A stretch of 64,000 bases of DNA from Acidobacteriota bacterium (lineage in GTDB: Bacteria; Zixibacteria; MSB-5A5; GN15; FEB-12). Numbering within the stretch: position 1 is the first letter of the stretch; each line of letters starts with the position of its first letter. Positions 44,246-53,544 of this stretch are shown one piece after another. A program made the translations under genes and the position numbers. Below the pieces are notes generated by a model. It was given only the letters and a program-made list of their open reading frames with translations, searched no databases and was not told the origin of the DNA. The stretch covers positions 62,001 through 126,000 of the forward strand of contig DATKXK010000009.1 of the NCBI GenBank assembly GCA_035529075.1. The letters run 5' to 3'.

Positions 44246-46138
44246 TCAGCTTTCGTCGAGCAGCCGTTCCAGTTCGTCGACCAGTTCGCCGAAGAGCTTG
44301 ATGGTTCGCTCAACCGGCTCCGGGCTGGTCATGTCGACACCGGCCTGTTTGAGGACTTCGACCGGATACTCCGATGAGCCGGTGGCAAGAAACTGCATGT
44401 ACTTGTCCAGGACCCCGGGCTTTTCCTCCAGGATGCTCTGCGAGATCATCTGGGCGGCCGCGTAGCTCGTCGCATACTGGTAGACGTAGTACAGGCGGTA
44501 GAAGTGGTACAACTTGAGGCACCCCATGTCGTTGTTCTCGCCGATCACGAGGTCGGGACCCTCGTACTTCTGGAAAATGTCCCGGTAGGTTTTGCGAAAG
44601 TAGTCCACCGAAACGGCATCGCCGCTTTCAATCCGCTCGTGTATGACGTTCTCGAACTCGGAAAACATCACCTGTGTGAAGAACGTACCCTCAATCTGGT
44701 TGATGTAGTAATCCAGGAGGGCGATTTTCTCCTGTTTGTCCCTGGCGTTGGCGATGAGGTACTTCATCAGCACCGCGTCGTTGCACGTCGAGGCGACTTC
44801 GGCGGTGAACATCGAATGTCCGTGGTACACGTACGGTTCGGTTCGATTGGTGTAGTAGCTGTGAACGGCGTGACCCATCTCATGGGCCAGGGCGAATATA
44901 TCATCGAGGGCGCCCGTGAAATTCAGGAGGATGTACGGGTGGGACGTGTACGTTCCCCAACTGTACGCTCCCGATCCCTTTCCTTCAGTCTCGTACCAGT
45001 CGACCCACCCGGAGTTGAGGCCGTGTTCCAGGTCGCGGACGTACTGCTCGCCCATCGGCTTGAGTCCGTTGAGAATGATGTCCCGGGCTTCCTCGTAGGT
45101 GTACTCTCGTTCGAACTCGGGAACCAGGCGGACCGAGAGGTCGTACGTATACAGCGTGTCGTACCCGAGGATCCGCTTGCGCAGGCTCACCCATTTATGC
45201 AGCGGGGCCAGGTTGGCGTTGACGGTCTTGATCAGGTTGTGGAATACGGACACGGGAATGTTGTTGTTGTCCAGTGACATATCAAGGCACGTATTGTATC
45301 CGTGGGCTTTTGTAAAGAACAGGTCCTTATCGAGCGACGCCCCCAGGGTGGCGGAAAGCGTGTTGGCGTACTTCATCCATGACTGCTGTGCGGTGTCGTT
45401 GGCCTGTCTGCGAAGCTCGCGGTCCGGCTCCCTGAGGAGCTTGTAGTAGCGTCCCCTGGTCAGTTCGATGACGTTGCCCTCGCCGTCGATGACCTTTCCC
45501 AGCGTATGGTCGGCGTTGTCGATCATGTTGAAAATTTTTAGCGGCGAGCCGGCCAGGGGCCCGCTCAGCGCGAGGATGGCTTCTTCTTCAGCAGATAGAA
45601 TGTGTTCCTTAAGCCGCATCTGATCTTCCAGGTAGAACCGGTACGACTCGAGTTCCGGGTTTTGCTGCAGGAACGACTCCAGTTTGGCCTTGTCCAGGGT
45701 GAGAATCTCCGGTTCCACGAATGACCTGGCTTCCTCGAACCGGGAATCCATGGCCGAGGCCCGGCCGCCCAGTTCCTGGAACTCGCTTTGCCGGTTGTCC
45801 TCGTCCAGTTTCAGGTACGCGTACACGTACAGGTTCGAGATTACGGACGAGAGGCTGTCCGACAACTTAAGGCAGCCCAGAAGCATGTCCGGAGAATCGC
45901 CCAGATGACCCTTGTACTGCTCGAAACTCCCGATACGGGACTCGAGCAACGCGTAATCCGCCTCCCAGGCCTCCAGGTTGTCGTACATGTCCTCGACCCG
46001 CCACTTGTACTGGTCGTCAATGTCGGATCGCTGCGGCACCGCGCCGGACTGGGCGGCGGCGCTGCCGGCCAGCACCCAGCCAAAGGCCAGGGCCGCAAAA
46101 GTGATCATAACCACGGCTGTCACTTGTCTTTGCTTCAT
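44246..46138 (-). CDS. pepF: Oligoendopeptidase F (M3 family), exported form
   Basis: A 630-residue zinc metallopeptidase. The active site LAHEMGHAVHSYY (HEMGH at about residues 419-423) and the third ligand Glu in FTAEVASTCNDAVL fit family M3B. The N-terminal PepF domain begins near residue 50. Unlike the usual cytoplasmic PepF, the first ~30 residues (MKQRQVTAVVMITFAALAF to SAAAQ) form a signal peptide, so periplasmic or extracellular peptide turnover is expected. It has its own promoter (46220-46248) and shared terminator. Confidence 0.9.
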   Translation of the reverse strand: MKQRQVTAVVMITFAALAFGWVLAGSAAAQSGAVPQRSDIDDQYKWRVEDMYDNLEAWEADYALLESRIGSFEQYKGHLGDSPDMLLGCLKLSDSLSSVISNLYVYAYLKLDEDNRQSEFQELGGRASAMDSRFEEARSFVEPEILTLDKAKLESFLQQNPELESYRFYLEDQMRLKEHILSAEEEAILALSGPLAGSPLKIFNMIDNADHTLGKVIDGEGNVIELTRGRYYKLLREPDRELRRQANDTAQQSWMKYANTLSATLGASLDKDLFFTKAHGYNTCLDMSLDNNNIPVSVFHNLIKTVNANLAPLHKWVSLRKRILGYDTLYTYDLSVRLVPEFEREYTYEEARDIILNGLKPMGEQYVRDLEHGLNSGWVDWYETEGKGSGAYSWGTYTSHPYILLNFTGALDDIFALAHEMGHAVHSYYTNRTEPYVYHGHSMFTAEVASTCNDAVLMKYLIANARDKQEKIALLDYYINQIEGTFFTQVMFSEFENVIHERIESGDAVSVDYFRKTYRDIFQKYEGPDLVIGENNDMGCLKLYHFYRLYYVYQYATSYAAAQMISQSILEEKPGVLDKYMQFLATGSSEYPVEVLKQAGVDMTSPEPVERTIKLFGELVDELERLLDES

Positions 46139-46219
46139 GGTGTCTCCCGAGTTACCATATGTTCAGGCTCCTGTTCCCGGTGCGATATCCCGCTGTTGCG
46201 GGGCGCCTTGACGGTAGCT

Positions 46220-46248
46220 AATATACGCCACCTGCTTGGAATTGTTAA
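46220..46248 (-). promoter_or_regulatory. Sigma70 promoter of pepF
   Basis: On the minus strand TTAACA (46243-46248) and TATATT (46220-46225) are separated by exactly 17 bases. Transcription would begin near 46213, leaving a leader of about 75 bases. Confidence 0.6.
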
Positions 46249-46271
46249 ATTAAATCTGCGGAGGGCGGAAT

Positions 46272-46673
46272 ATGGTAACTTTTGGGACCTCGGTAAGACT
46301 TCATGACACGGATGCCGCCGGCCTTCTTTTTTTCGGGCATCAGTTCACGATCGCCCACGACGCATACGAGACGTTCATGGAGCAGATCGGCTGCGGTTTC
46401 GCCCGGATCATTCGGGAAGAAGATTTCCTCCTGCCGATTGTGCACGCCGAGGCGGATTACCGGGCCGAGCTGTTTGTGGGTGACCGGCTGACCGTCCGGC
46501 TGACGGTTGAAGATGTCGGTGACACGTCGTTCACGCTTGCCTACGATTTGCTGGGCGACGACGGCAAATCTGCCGGCACCGTGAGAACGGTGCACGTGTG
46601 CATGGACAAGGCGGGGCGGAAGAAAAAACCGTTGCCTGACGGTCTCCGCCGGGCGCTAACGGCTCACCTGTAG
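46272..46673 (+). CDS. menI: Hotdog-fold thioesterase, MenI-like
   Basis: A 133-residue 4HBT-type thioesterase; GGAGGGCGG precedes the ATG. The N-terminus RLHDTDAAGLLFFGHQF matches the catalytic Asp region of 1,4-dihydroxy-2-naphthoyl-CoA thioesterases (DTDAAGVVYF). It would release DHNA from CoA between MenB and MenA, a step for which the men operon opposite encodes no enzyme. It is convergent with menE, the 3' ends overlapping by 10 bases. Another acyl-CoA substrate cannot be excluded. Confidence 0.78.
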   Translation: MVTFGTSVRLHDTDAAGLLFFGHQFTIAHDAYETFMEQIGCGFARIIREEDFLLPIVHAEADYRAELFVGDRLTVRLTVEDVGDTSFTLAYDLLGDDGKSAGTVRTVHVCMDKAGRKKKPLPDGLRRALTAHL

Positions 46674-48121
46674 CCGTTTCGGGCGGCCAGCTTCTGCGCC
46701 AGGTCGGCGAAGTACCGGCGTCGAGCCTTCAGGCCGGACGACTCGAATTCTTCGGGCCAGGGATAGATCGAGTCCGGGATTTTGAAACGGGGGAGACGCT
46801 CGCTGAGGATATGTGTCAGGGCCCGTCGGCCCGCTGGCTCCGGGCGATTGTCCGCCATCCGCACGAACGCGACCGGTCGCGCGCCGAATTCCTGATCGGG
46901 GATACCGACCACGATAGCGTCCTGCACGCCGTCGACCGCCATCATAGCCTGCTCTATTTCCTCCGGGTGGATGTTTTCACCTCCGGATATGAACATGTTA
47001 TCGATGCGACCGTGGATTTCAAGGTAGCCGTCGGTATCGGTCCGGCCCACGTCGCCCGTGGCGAACCAGCCGTCCGGGTCGAACGGGCGGATGATTCGAG
47101 AGCGATCGACATATCCCGCGAACAGTGTTTTTCCCCTGACCAATATCTCTCCGCGCTCCGACATCTTCAGATCGCGGTACTCAAGGACCCTGCCGCAGGT
47201 CGCGAGCTTTTCCGGAGGATCGTCGCACTGTGTCGTTGTCACCTGCGAGGCCATCTCGGTAAGTCCGTAGCTTGTGAGCACGGGCAGGCCGGATGCCAGC
47301 GCATCGTCGATTACCTGCCTCGGGGCGGGGGCGCCGCCGAGCAGGAGGGCCTTCAATTGCAGCGAAGCCTCTCGAAGTTTCTTGCTCTGCCGCGTGAGGC
47401 GGTATAGTTGGGTCGGGACCAGCGACAGATGCGTGGCAGCAGTGTTCTCAATGGACTGAGCCAGGTCGTCCCCCGGAGAGGGGATAACCACGGCGCCGCC
47501 GCCGAGCAGGACCCGAAAGAGAATGGCCAGCCCGCCCACGTGGTACAGGGGTAACGAGAGAAGCCAGCGGTCGCCCGGGTTGACCGGGATGTTAGCGTTT
47601 GAGCCCAGGGCGCTGAAATAGTGATTGCCAAGGCTGTGCAGGACCGCCTTGGGCGGCGCCGAACTGCCCGAGGTAAAGATGATCGTGGCGTCCTGCTCGA
47701 GCGTCACGCGGCCAGCCGGCCGGGCCACCCGGACAGGACGTTGCAGCAGGGCCGGCTGGATCTGTCGCGTCGTTGTCGGCACAGCCCGGCCCGCATCTTC
47801 GGCAAGGGTCACGACGTATGAGCAGTCAGTGCGTTCGATCAGCTCTCGTGCGGCCGCATTCGGGAGTCGAGCAGGCACCGGACACGCCACGCCACCGGCT
47901 TCAATCACGGCCATCAACGATACGACGTACTCAAGCGAATTATCCCCGAGCAGGGCGACGCGCTGCGACGGCTGCATGCCGAGTGCGGTCAGATTGGAGG
48001 CGGCACGGCAGACCAGTTCGGAGTACTCGCCGTAGCTTACGGCACGCTCAGCGCTGACCAGGGCGGGAAGGTCATGATATTCCCGGGCTGCACGAGCCGT
48101 CAGCGATTTAAAATCACTCAT
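46664..48121 (-). CDS. menE: o-Succinylbenzoate-CoA ligase
   Basis: A 485-residue ANL-superfamily ligase making OSB-CoA. The P-loop is TIIFTSGSSAPPKAVLHS near residue 150, followed by LPLYHVGGLAILFRVLLGGG, SYGLTEMASQVTT, GWFATGDVGRTDTDGYLEIHGR and the A8 region IDNMFISGGENIHPEEIE. The catalytic Lys region near the end (SSGLKARRRYF) is a little divergent. It is the last gene of the men operon and overlaps menC by 8 bases. Confidence 0.9.
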   Translation of the reverse strand: MSDFKSLTARAAREYHDLPALVSAERAVSYGEYSELVCRAASNLTALGMQPSQRVALLGDNSLEYVVSLMAVIEAGGVACPVPARLPNAAARELIERTDCSYVVTLAEDAGRAVPTTTRQIQPALLQRPVRVARPAGRVTLEQDATIIFTSGSSAPPKAVLHSLGNHYFSALGSNANIPVNPGDRWLLSLPLYHVGGLAILFRVLLGGGAVVIPSPGDDLAQSIENTAATHLSLVPTQLYRLTRQSKKLREASLQLKALLLGGAPAPRQVIDDALASGLPVLTSYGLTEMASQVTTTQCDDPPEKLATCGRVLEYRDLKMSERGEILVRGKTLFAGYVDRSRIIRPFDPDGWFATGDVGRTDTDGYLEIHGRIDNMFISGGENIHPEEIEQAMMAVDGVQDAIVVGIPDQEFGARPVAFVRMADNRPEPAGRRALTHILSERLPRFKIPDSIYPWPEEFESSGLKARRRYFADLAQKLAARNGYR

Positions 48122-49220
48122 CGGTAATCTCGCGAAGACATTGCGGGTCCGGTCCGACGGCGCCGTCGGGTTCCTGGGGAAGCATCATCCGGCCGGCCGC
48201 CACCCGCATGGGGGGTTGCAGCAGGTCCCGGGCAAACCAGCGCGTGGTATCCAGGCCGACCGGGGTGTCGTCATCGTCGAGGGCCGCCGCCAGGTGCGCC
48301 AGCACGCGCATGCCGAGGGAGGTTTCGTACGATGAACTGACGACCGGTTTGACGGCAAGACGCTTTGCCTCAACCGCGAAGCGCATGGTTTTTTCGACGC
48401 CGCCGAGGATTGTCGGTTTCAGCACTACTGCGGCCGCCTGGAGTCCGCCCAGCTTTTCGGGAGTGATCCCGGCCAGAGTCTCGTCCAGTGCTACTTCGAG
48501 GTTTGAGCGCCGGGCAAACATCTGGGTTTCATCGTCGGTGCGGCACGGTTCTTCAAGGTACTCAATGTCACATCCGGTCAATCCCTCGGCGAAAGATATT
48601 GCTTCGGCCAGGGACCAGGCGCGGTTGGCATCCAGCCGGACGCGCATGCTGTCCTTTACCAGATCGCAAATGCGCCTGACCAGCGCGATTTCGGTTTCCA
48701 TCCGGTCATGTCCGACCTTGAGTTTGACCGCCCGGTAGCCGCTTTGCCTGATCTCGGTGACTGCGCGGATGACTTCTTCGGGCGAGCCTGAGACCAGGGC
48801 GTTCACGGGCACTGCCTGGTGCCGTGCCGCACCCAGCAGTACGTGAAGCGGCGTCTGCCGCTCGACGGACAGCAGGTCAAGAACCGCCGCCTCAACGCCG
48901 AAGCGTGCGGACGGCCAGAGCGCGTATTCCCTGAGCCATTCCTCGAAACTGCCGGCCATCTGCTCGATATCAGGCGGCAAAGTCCGGCCTTGGAGCCTGC
49001 TTCTCAGTTCTGCCAGTTGACCCCTGACCTCGTCCAGCGTTTCCCGGCTGAAACCAGGCAGCGGAGAGGCTTCTCCCCAGCCGACCAAACCGCGCTCGCT
49101 CGTAAGCCGGATCACGCATCCCTCCCGGTGCGACAGGGTTCTGTCCCGAAGTTTGAGCGGTGCCGTGAGGGGTAGTCGGAAGGTGAAGAGACGGACGGTC
49201 CTGATGGTCACAGCAGCCAT
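48114..49220 (-). CDS. menC: o-Succinylbenzoate synthase
   Basis: A 368-residue enolase-superfamily enzyme that dehydrates SHCHC to OSB. The acid/base Lys pair is in YRAVKLKVG; the metal ligands are Asp in RVRLDANRAWSL, Glu in IEYLEEPCR, and Asp/Glu in VALDETLAG; and the second-half catalytic Lys is in VVLKPTILGG. It overlaps menA by 13 bases upstream and menE by 8 bases downstream, so translational coupling is likely. Confidence 0.9.
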   Translation of the reverse strand: MAAVTIRTVRLFTFRLPLTAPLKLRDRTLSHREGCVIRLTSERGLVGWGEASPLPGFSRETLDEVRGQLAELRSRLQGRTLPPDIEQMAGSFEEWLREYALWPSARFGVEAAVLDLLSVERQTPLHVLLGAARHQAVPVNALVSGSPEEVIRAVTEIRQSGYRAVKLKVGHDRMETEIALVRRICDLVKDSMRVRLDANRAWSLAEAISFAEGLTGCDIEYLEEPCRTDDETQMFARRSNLEVALDETLAGITPEKLGGLQAAAVVLKPTILGGVEKTMRFAVEAKRLAVKPVVSSSYETSLGMRVLAHLAAALDDDDTPVGLDTTRWFARDLLQPPMRVAAGRMMLPQEPDGAVGPDPQCLREITDE

Positions 49221-50110
49221 CCGATCGTAAAGAGAATCGCGTACACGAAAAGGAGTCTTCCCGTGGCGGCCAGAACGTTGTTCAGGACGGGACCGGTGGC
49301 ATTGACCAGAACAAGCTTTGCCGAAGGAAGAGCGAGCGGCAGGACGAGAAGAGGCAAAAGCGGCCAGGGCATCACCGCCCGTCCCGATGCAAGCACGGCC
49401 GGAATCAGGCAGGCGAAGAGAATGGCGAGGACATATTCAAGACGTGCGAACGTGGGTCCAAACCGCACGGCGAGCGTGCGCTTGCCGGAGAGCCGGTCAC
49501 TGTCGATATCACGGAGATTGTTCACCGTCAGGACCGCGACCGAAAACAGGCCCGGTGCGAGACCGGCCAGAATGACTGGCCAGGTCAGATGCAGCGTCTG
49601 GACGTAGTACGTTCCGCCCACGGCCACCGGCCCGAAGAAGACAAGCACGAAGAGGTCGGCAAGACCGGTGTATCCGAGCGGCAGCGGTCCGGCCGTGTAC
49701 AGGAGGCCGCAGGCGATTGAAATCAAACCTATTGCCACGATCGGCCAGCCGCCGCGATATACAAGGTATGCGCCGGCGAGCACAGCCAGCAGAAAGACAA
49801 GAGCGGTGGCCCGCTTCATGACCGACGGGGATACCAGTCCGGCCTGGGTGACTCTAAGGGGGCCTAATCGGTCGGGTCGGTCCGTGCCCTTGGCGTAATC
49901 AAAGTAGTCGTTGGCGAGGTTGGTGCCTATCTGGATCATGACGGCCCCGAGCAAGGCGGCAAGCGCCGACGGCAGATGCAACCCGCCGTCCGCGTACGCC
50001 ATGGCGGTGCCGATGATGACCGGCGAGACGGTCAACCAGAGCGTTTTTGGACGGCTGGCCCTGATCCAGACGTTCAGTCGTGACGGCTGCACGGGCATGG
50101 CTTTCCTCAC
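49208..50110 (-). CDS. menA: 1,4-Dihydroxy-2-naphthoate polyprenyltransferase
   Basis: A 300-residue UbiA-superfamily membrane enzyme that prenylates DHNA to demethylmenaquinone. The first prenyl-diphosphate/Mg motif is [14 protein letters not shown] near residue 68; the second is [19 protein letters not shown] near 200. About eight to nine hydrophobic segments are visible. It overlaps the menB stop as ATGA (50107-50110). Confidence 0.92.
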   Translation of the reverse strand: MRKAMPVQPSRLNVWIRASRPKTLWLTVSPVIIGTAMAYADGGLHLPSALAALLGAVMIQIGTNLANDYFDYAKGTDRPDRLGPLRVTQAGLVSPSVMKRATALVFLLAVLAGAYLVYRGGWPIVAIGLISIACGLLYTAGPLPLGYTGLADLFVLVFFGPVAVGGTYYVQTLHLTWPVILAGLAPGLFSVAVLTVNNLRDIDSDRLSGKRTLAVRFGPTFARLEYVLAILFACLIPAVLASGRAVMPWPLLPLLVLPLALPSAKLVLVNATGPVLNNVLAATGRLLFVYAILFTIGWLL

Positions 50111-50928
50111 GGGCGGCGCGGGAATTTCGAAAAATCGGGCGGGCGTTTCTCGTTGAAGGCGTTGCGGCCCTCCTGGCCTTCTTCAGACATGTAAAACAGC
50201 ATGGTGGTGTTTCCGGCCAGTTCCTGCAGGCCCGCCTGGCCATCGCAGTCAGCGTTCAGGGCCGCCTTCAGGCAGCGAATCGCCATCGGTGAGTTAGCCA
50301 GAATTTCCCGGCACCATCCGACTGTCTCCTCTTCGAGTTTGTCCAGCGGGACGACGGCATTGACCAGCCCCATTTCCAGCGCCTGTTGAGCGTCATACTG
50401 ACGGCAGAGGAACCATATCTCACGCGCTTTTTTCTGACCGACCACGCGCGCCAGGTAGCTCGAACCGTAACCGCCGTCGAACGAGCCGACGCGCGGTCCG
50501 GTCTGCCCGAAGACGGCGTTATCGGCGGCGATAGTCAGGTCACATATCAGGTGCAGCACGTGGCCGCCGCCGATGGCGTAGCCGGCTACCATCGCGATTA
50601 CCGGTTTCGGGCATGTGCGTATCTGTCGCTGGAGGTCGAGCACGTTGAGCCGGTGGGTTCCGGACTCGTCCTTGTAGCCGGCCTCGCCGCGTATGCTCTG
50701 ATCACCGCCGGAACAAAAGGCTTTGGGGCCCTCCCCGGTCAGGATAATCACTCCAATCGCAGCATCTTCACGGGCGTTTTCGAACGCCTCGGACATCTCC
50801 TTTACCGTCAGGGGCCTGAACGCATTGCGCACCGCCGGCCGGTTGATCGTGATCTTAGCGATGCCGTCGGCCTTGTGGTATTTGATATCCGTAAAGTTTC
50901 CGGCCGCAAGCCAGTTGATGGTGGTCAT
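50107..50928 (-). CDS. menB: 1,4-Dihydroxy-2-naphthoyl-CoA synthase
   Basis: A 273-residue crotonase-fold enzyme cyclising OSB-CoA to DHNA-CoA. Diagnostic segments are [57 protein letters not shown] and [17 protein letters not shown], which are MenB rather than general enoyl-CoA hydratase. It lies between menH (34-base gap) and menA (overlap). Confidence 0.95.
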   Translation of the reverse strand: MTTINWLAAGNFTDIKYHKADGIAKITINRPAVRNAFRPLTVKEMSEAFENAREDAAIGVIILTGEGPKAFCSGGDQSIRGEAGYKDESGTHRLNVLDLQRQIRTCPKPVIAMVAGYAIGGGHVLHLICDLTIAADNAVFGQTGPRVGSFDGGYGSSYLARVVGQKKAREIWFLCRQYDAQQALEMGLVNAVVPLDKLEEETVGWCREILANSPMAIRCLKAALNADCDGQAGLQELAGNTTMLFYMSEEGQEGRNAFNEKRPPDFSKFPRRP

Positions 50929-50962
50929 GGTAACCTCGTCCTTTTACCGGTGGGACCGGACC

Positions 50963-51784
50963 TCAGTCCCCCGTACTTTTCAGGAAGTCCCTCACTTCAC
51001 GTATGAATGCCGCCGGTTTCTCGACGTGAACGTTGTGCCCGGCGCCGGGTATGATACGAGATTGCGCGGCAGGGCACAAGTGGGCCATCTCCTCAGCCAG
51101 TGCCGAGAACTTTCGATCCTTGCCGCCGGCCAGCAGCAGCAGGGGTGTGCTGCACGCCGATAACCGCTCCCACAGCGAGGGCTGCCTGCCGGTCCCCATC
51201 GAGCGAAGCGAGGTAGCCAGCAACACGGGGTCATTCTGCCGCCGCAGTTTGAGCAGGTCGGCACGCCGATCCGGGTAGTCTTCAAGGGTTTTGAACATAG
51301 GCTGGCTGTACCAGTGCTCCAGGAAGGCGTCGAGGCCGTCTCGTTCGAGTCTGTCGGCAAGAGAGTTATCGTTGCGTATGCGCTTCTTTCGTTCGGATGC
51401 AGTCTTAAGGCCGGGCGAGGATGATTCCAGCACCACGCGGCGGCAGCGATCCGGGCAGGTCAGGGCAAGGTACAGACCGAGGCGGCCGCCCATGGAGTAT
51501 CCGATGACGTTGACGCTTCCGAGATGGAGGCTGTCAAGCAGGCGCAGGAGAGCGCCCGCGCAGTTCTCCATGGTGAAGTCGTGGCCGGAAGGCCGCGACC
51601 TGTTCAACCCGTGACCCGGCAGGTCTGTTACCAGGGGGCGAAAATCATCGCTCAAGGCGTCGGCGACCGGCTGCCAGTCGGCCCGGCTTCCCAGAAAGCC
51701 GTGAAGAAACAGTACGACCGGCCGGGAGCTGTCGTTCCCCATCAGAACAAAGGGAAAGGTGTCGACCACGGCATAATCCCTCAA
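50963..51784 (-). CDS. menH: 2-Succinyl-6-hydroxy-2,4-cyclohexadiene-1-carboxylate synthase
   Basis: A 273-residue alpha/beta hydrolase that eliminates pyruvate from SEPHCHC. The oxyanion segment is FLHGFLGSRADW; the nucleophile elbow is GYSMGGRLGLYLAL; the catalytic His is in PGAGHNVHVEKP near residue 250. Its start overlaps the menD stop as ATGA. The fold is generic, so assignment relies partly on the operon. Confidence 0.88.
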   Translation of the reverse strand: MRDYAVVDTFPFVLMGNDSSRPVVLFLHGFLGSRADWQPVADALSDDFRPLVTDLPGHGLNRSRPSGHDFTMENCAGALLRLLDSLHLGSVNVIGYSMGGRLGLYLALTCPDRCRRVVLESSSPGLKTASERKKRIRNDNSLADRLERDGLDAFLEHWYSQPMFKTLEDYPDRRADLLKLRRQNDPVLLATSLRSMGTGRQPSLWERLSACSTPLLLLAGGKDRKFSALAEEMAHLCPAAQSRIIPGAGHNVHVEKPAAFIREVRDFLKSTGD

Positions 51785-53544
51785 GCGAGGGCTTTGGCGA
51801 TCTGTTCACGGATACGTTTATGTGTTTCGATTGATTCCTGCCGGTCGGTCATGACTTCGATGAGCCGGGATGCGCCGTCCTCCTGCGCGCCGCGACAGGC
51901 TTCGGTAAACGATTGCGCCGAGTCCGGCCGCTCGTACGGTACGTCGTACATCGCCGCGGCCTTTTCAAAGGTGCGGCCGTGCGGCGCCACGAAGAACTCC
52001 TCGAAAACGTCAGCATGCTCAGCCACCGGGAGCAGGTCAAACAGCCCTCCGCCGTTGTTGTTAAGTACGATAACCGTGACCGGAGAAGGAGCGGCCCCGA
52101 GTAAGGCCAGTGAGTTCAGATCGTGCAGGAGTGCAAGGTCTCCGATCAGGAGCGTGGTCGGCCTGCCGGTGCCCGCGGCAAAGCCGGCGGCACAAGCCAC
52201 GGTGCCGTCAATTCCGCTCGCTCCGCGGTTGGCCGCGATCGGCACAGAAGCGCCGACAGCGGCATACATATCCATCAGGCGGATCGGCATGCTGTTGGCA
52301 AGGAACAGGGCACTGCCGGAACCGAGTTGCCGGCTGATCATGCGCGCCACCGATGGTTCGGTCAGCCGGGGATTCTCATCAAGCTCGTTTTCGACAACCG
52401 TCGAGATCGCCAAATCAGTTCGGCTGATCCGGCCCTGCCAGTCTTTGTCCGTTCGGCCGGATGCGGCTGTTGCCAGGGCTTCGCAGAAGGCGTCAATGTC
52501 GCACTCGATCCTGCGGGAAACGCGGTGTGCGGGGTCGTAGCGGAAGGGGTGATTGTCGACCAGCACGTACTCCGATGAAGACAGGTCTTCAACATACCGC
52601 AGCAGTCTCTTTGACACCATGCGGCCGCCAATCTGCAATACCACCTCAGGACCGAGCATCCGCGCACGGCTCTCTGATCGGAGCAGGAGGTCGTAATGCC
52701 GAAGTGCCTGCTTCCCGAAATCTGTCAGTCGCAGTCCCGACCTGATGTCTGGAAGCGTGGGCCATCGCAGCTTCTGTGACAGGCGAGCAACTGCTTCCTG
52801 CTCCCGGCTGTTTCGGAGGGACCCGACCAACAGCAGGCCGCGGGCGGTACGGCCGATCGTCTCAGCCAGAGCGGTGACAGCCCCCGAGTCGGGCATTTCC
52901 GTCGGGCCCGAATAATCCGAAAACGGCCGCCGGGATTTGTCCCACCGGGCGATGGCAGCCGGTGCATTCCCGGTGCGGCATGCGTCCGGTGATGGTATAA
53001 GCGGCTCTCTGAACATGCAGTTCAGGTGCACCGGTCCCGCCGGTGAGCGTCGGGCGCGATAGACCGCCTGATCGATAGTCGTCAGCCAGAAGGCCGGGTC
53101 CAGCCTGTCATCCGGGCACGGGAGGTCCGCCTGCCAGCGGACGTAGGGCTGAAACATCTTTGCCTGGTCAATGGTCTGGTTGGCCCCGGTGTCGCGAAGT
53201 TCCGGAGGGCGGTCAGCCGTCAGGACGATCATTGGTATCATGTCCAAGGAGGCTTCGATGACGGCGGGCAGGAAGTTCGCGGCCGCCGTACCGGAGGTGC
53301 AGATGAGCACGGCCGGTTCCAATCCGGCGCGGGCGTGGCCGAGCGCAAAAAAGCCCGCGCCACGCTCGTCATAGTGTACACAGGCGCGAGCCCGGGTGTT
53401 ACGCGCCGCCGCAACGGTCAAGGGTGCGCAGCGCATCCCGGGCGCCAGACAGAACTGCGTGACGCCGCACCGGACCAGTTCGTCGATCATGAGCGATGCC
53501 GCGAAAGCATTGGCGTTGGCGTTATCCGACTTCATCAGAGGCAA
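51781..53544 (-). CDS. menD: SEPHCHC synthase
   Basis: A 587-residue thiamine-diphosphate enzyme joining isochorismate and 2-oxoglutarate. The N-terminal domain shows HYDERGAGFFALGHARA (active Glu region), LICTSGTAAANFLPAVIEA and LTADRPPELRDTGANQTIDQ. The C-terminal ThDP site is LLIGDLALLHDLNSLALL, ending NNNGGGLFDLLP (GDx25-NN type). It overlaps menF by 23 bases and menH by 4. Confidence 0.94.
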   Translation of the reverse strand: MPLMKSDNANANAFAASLMIDELVRCGVTQFCLAPGMRCAPLTVAAARNTRARACVHYDERGAGFFALGHARAGLEPAVLICTSGTAAANFLPAVIEASLDMIPMIVLTADRPPELRDTGANQTIDQAKMFQPYVRWQADLPCPDDRLDPAFWLTTIDQAVYRARRSPAGPVHLNCMFREPLIPSPDACRTGNAPAAIARWDKSRRPFSDYSGPTEMPDSGAVTALAETIGRTARGLLLVGSLRNSREQEAVARLSQKLRWPTLPDIRSGLRLTDFGKQALRHYDLLLRSESRARMLGPEVVLQIGGRMVSKRLLRYVEDLSSSEYVLVDNHPFRYDPAHRVSRRIECDIDAFCEALATAASGRTDKDWQGRISRTDLAISTVVENELDENPRLTEPSVARMISRQLGSGSALFLANSMPIRLMDMYAAVGASVPIAANRGASGIDGTVACAAGFAAGTGRPTTLLIGDLALLHDLNSLALLGAAPSPVTVIVLNNNGGGLFDLLPVAEHADVFEEFFVAPHGRTFEKAAAMYDVPYERPDSAQSFTEACRGAQEDGASRLIEVMTDRQESIETHKRIREQIAKALA

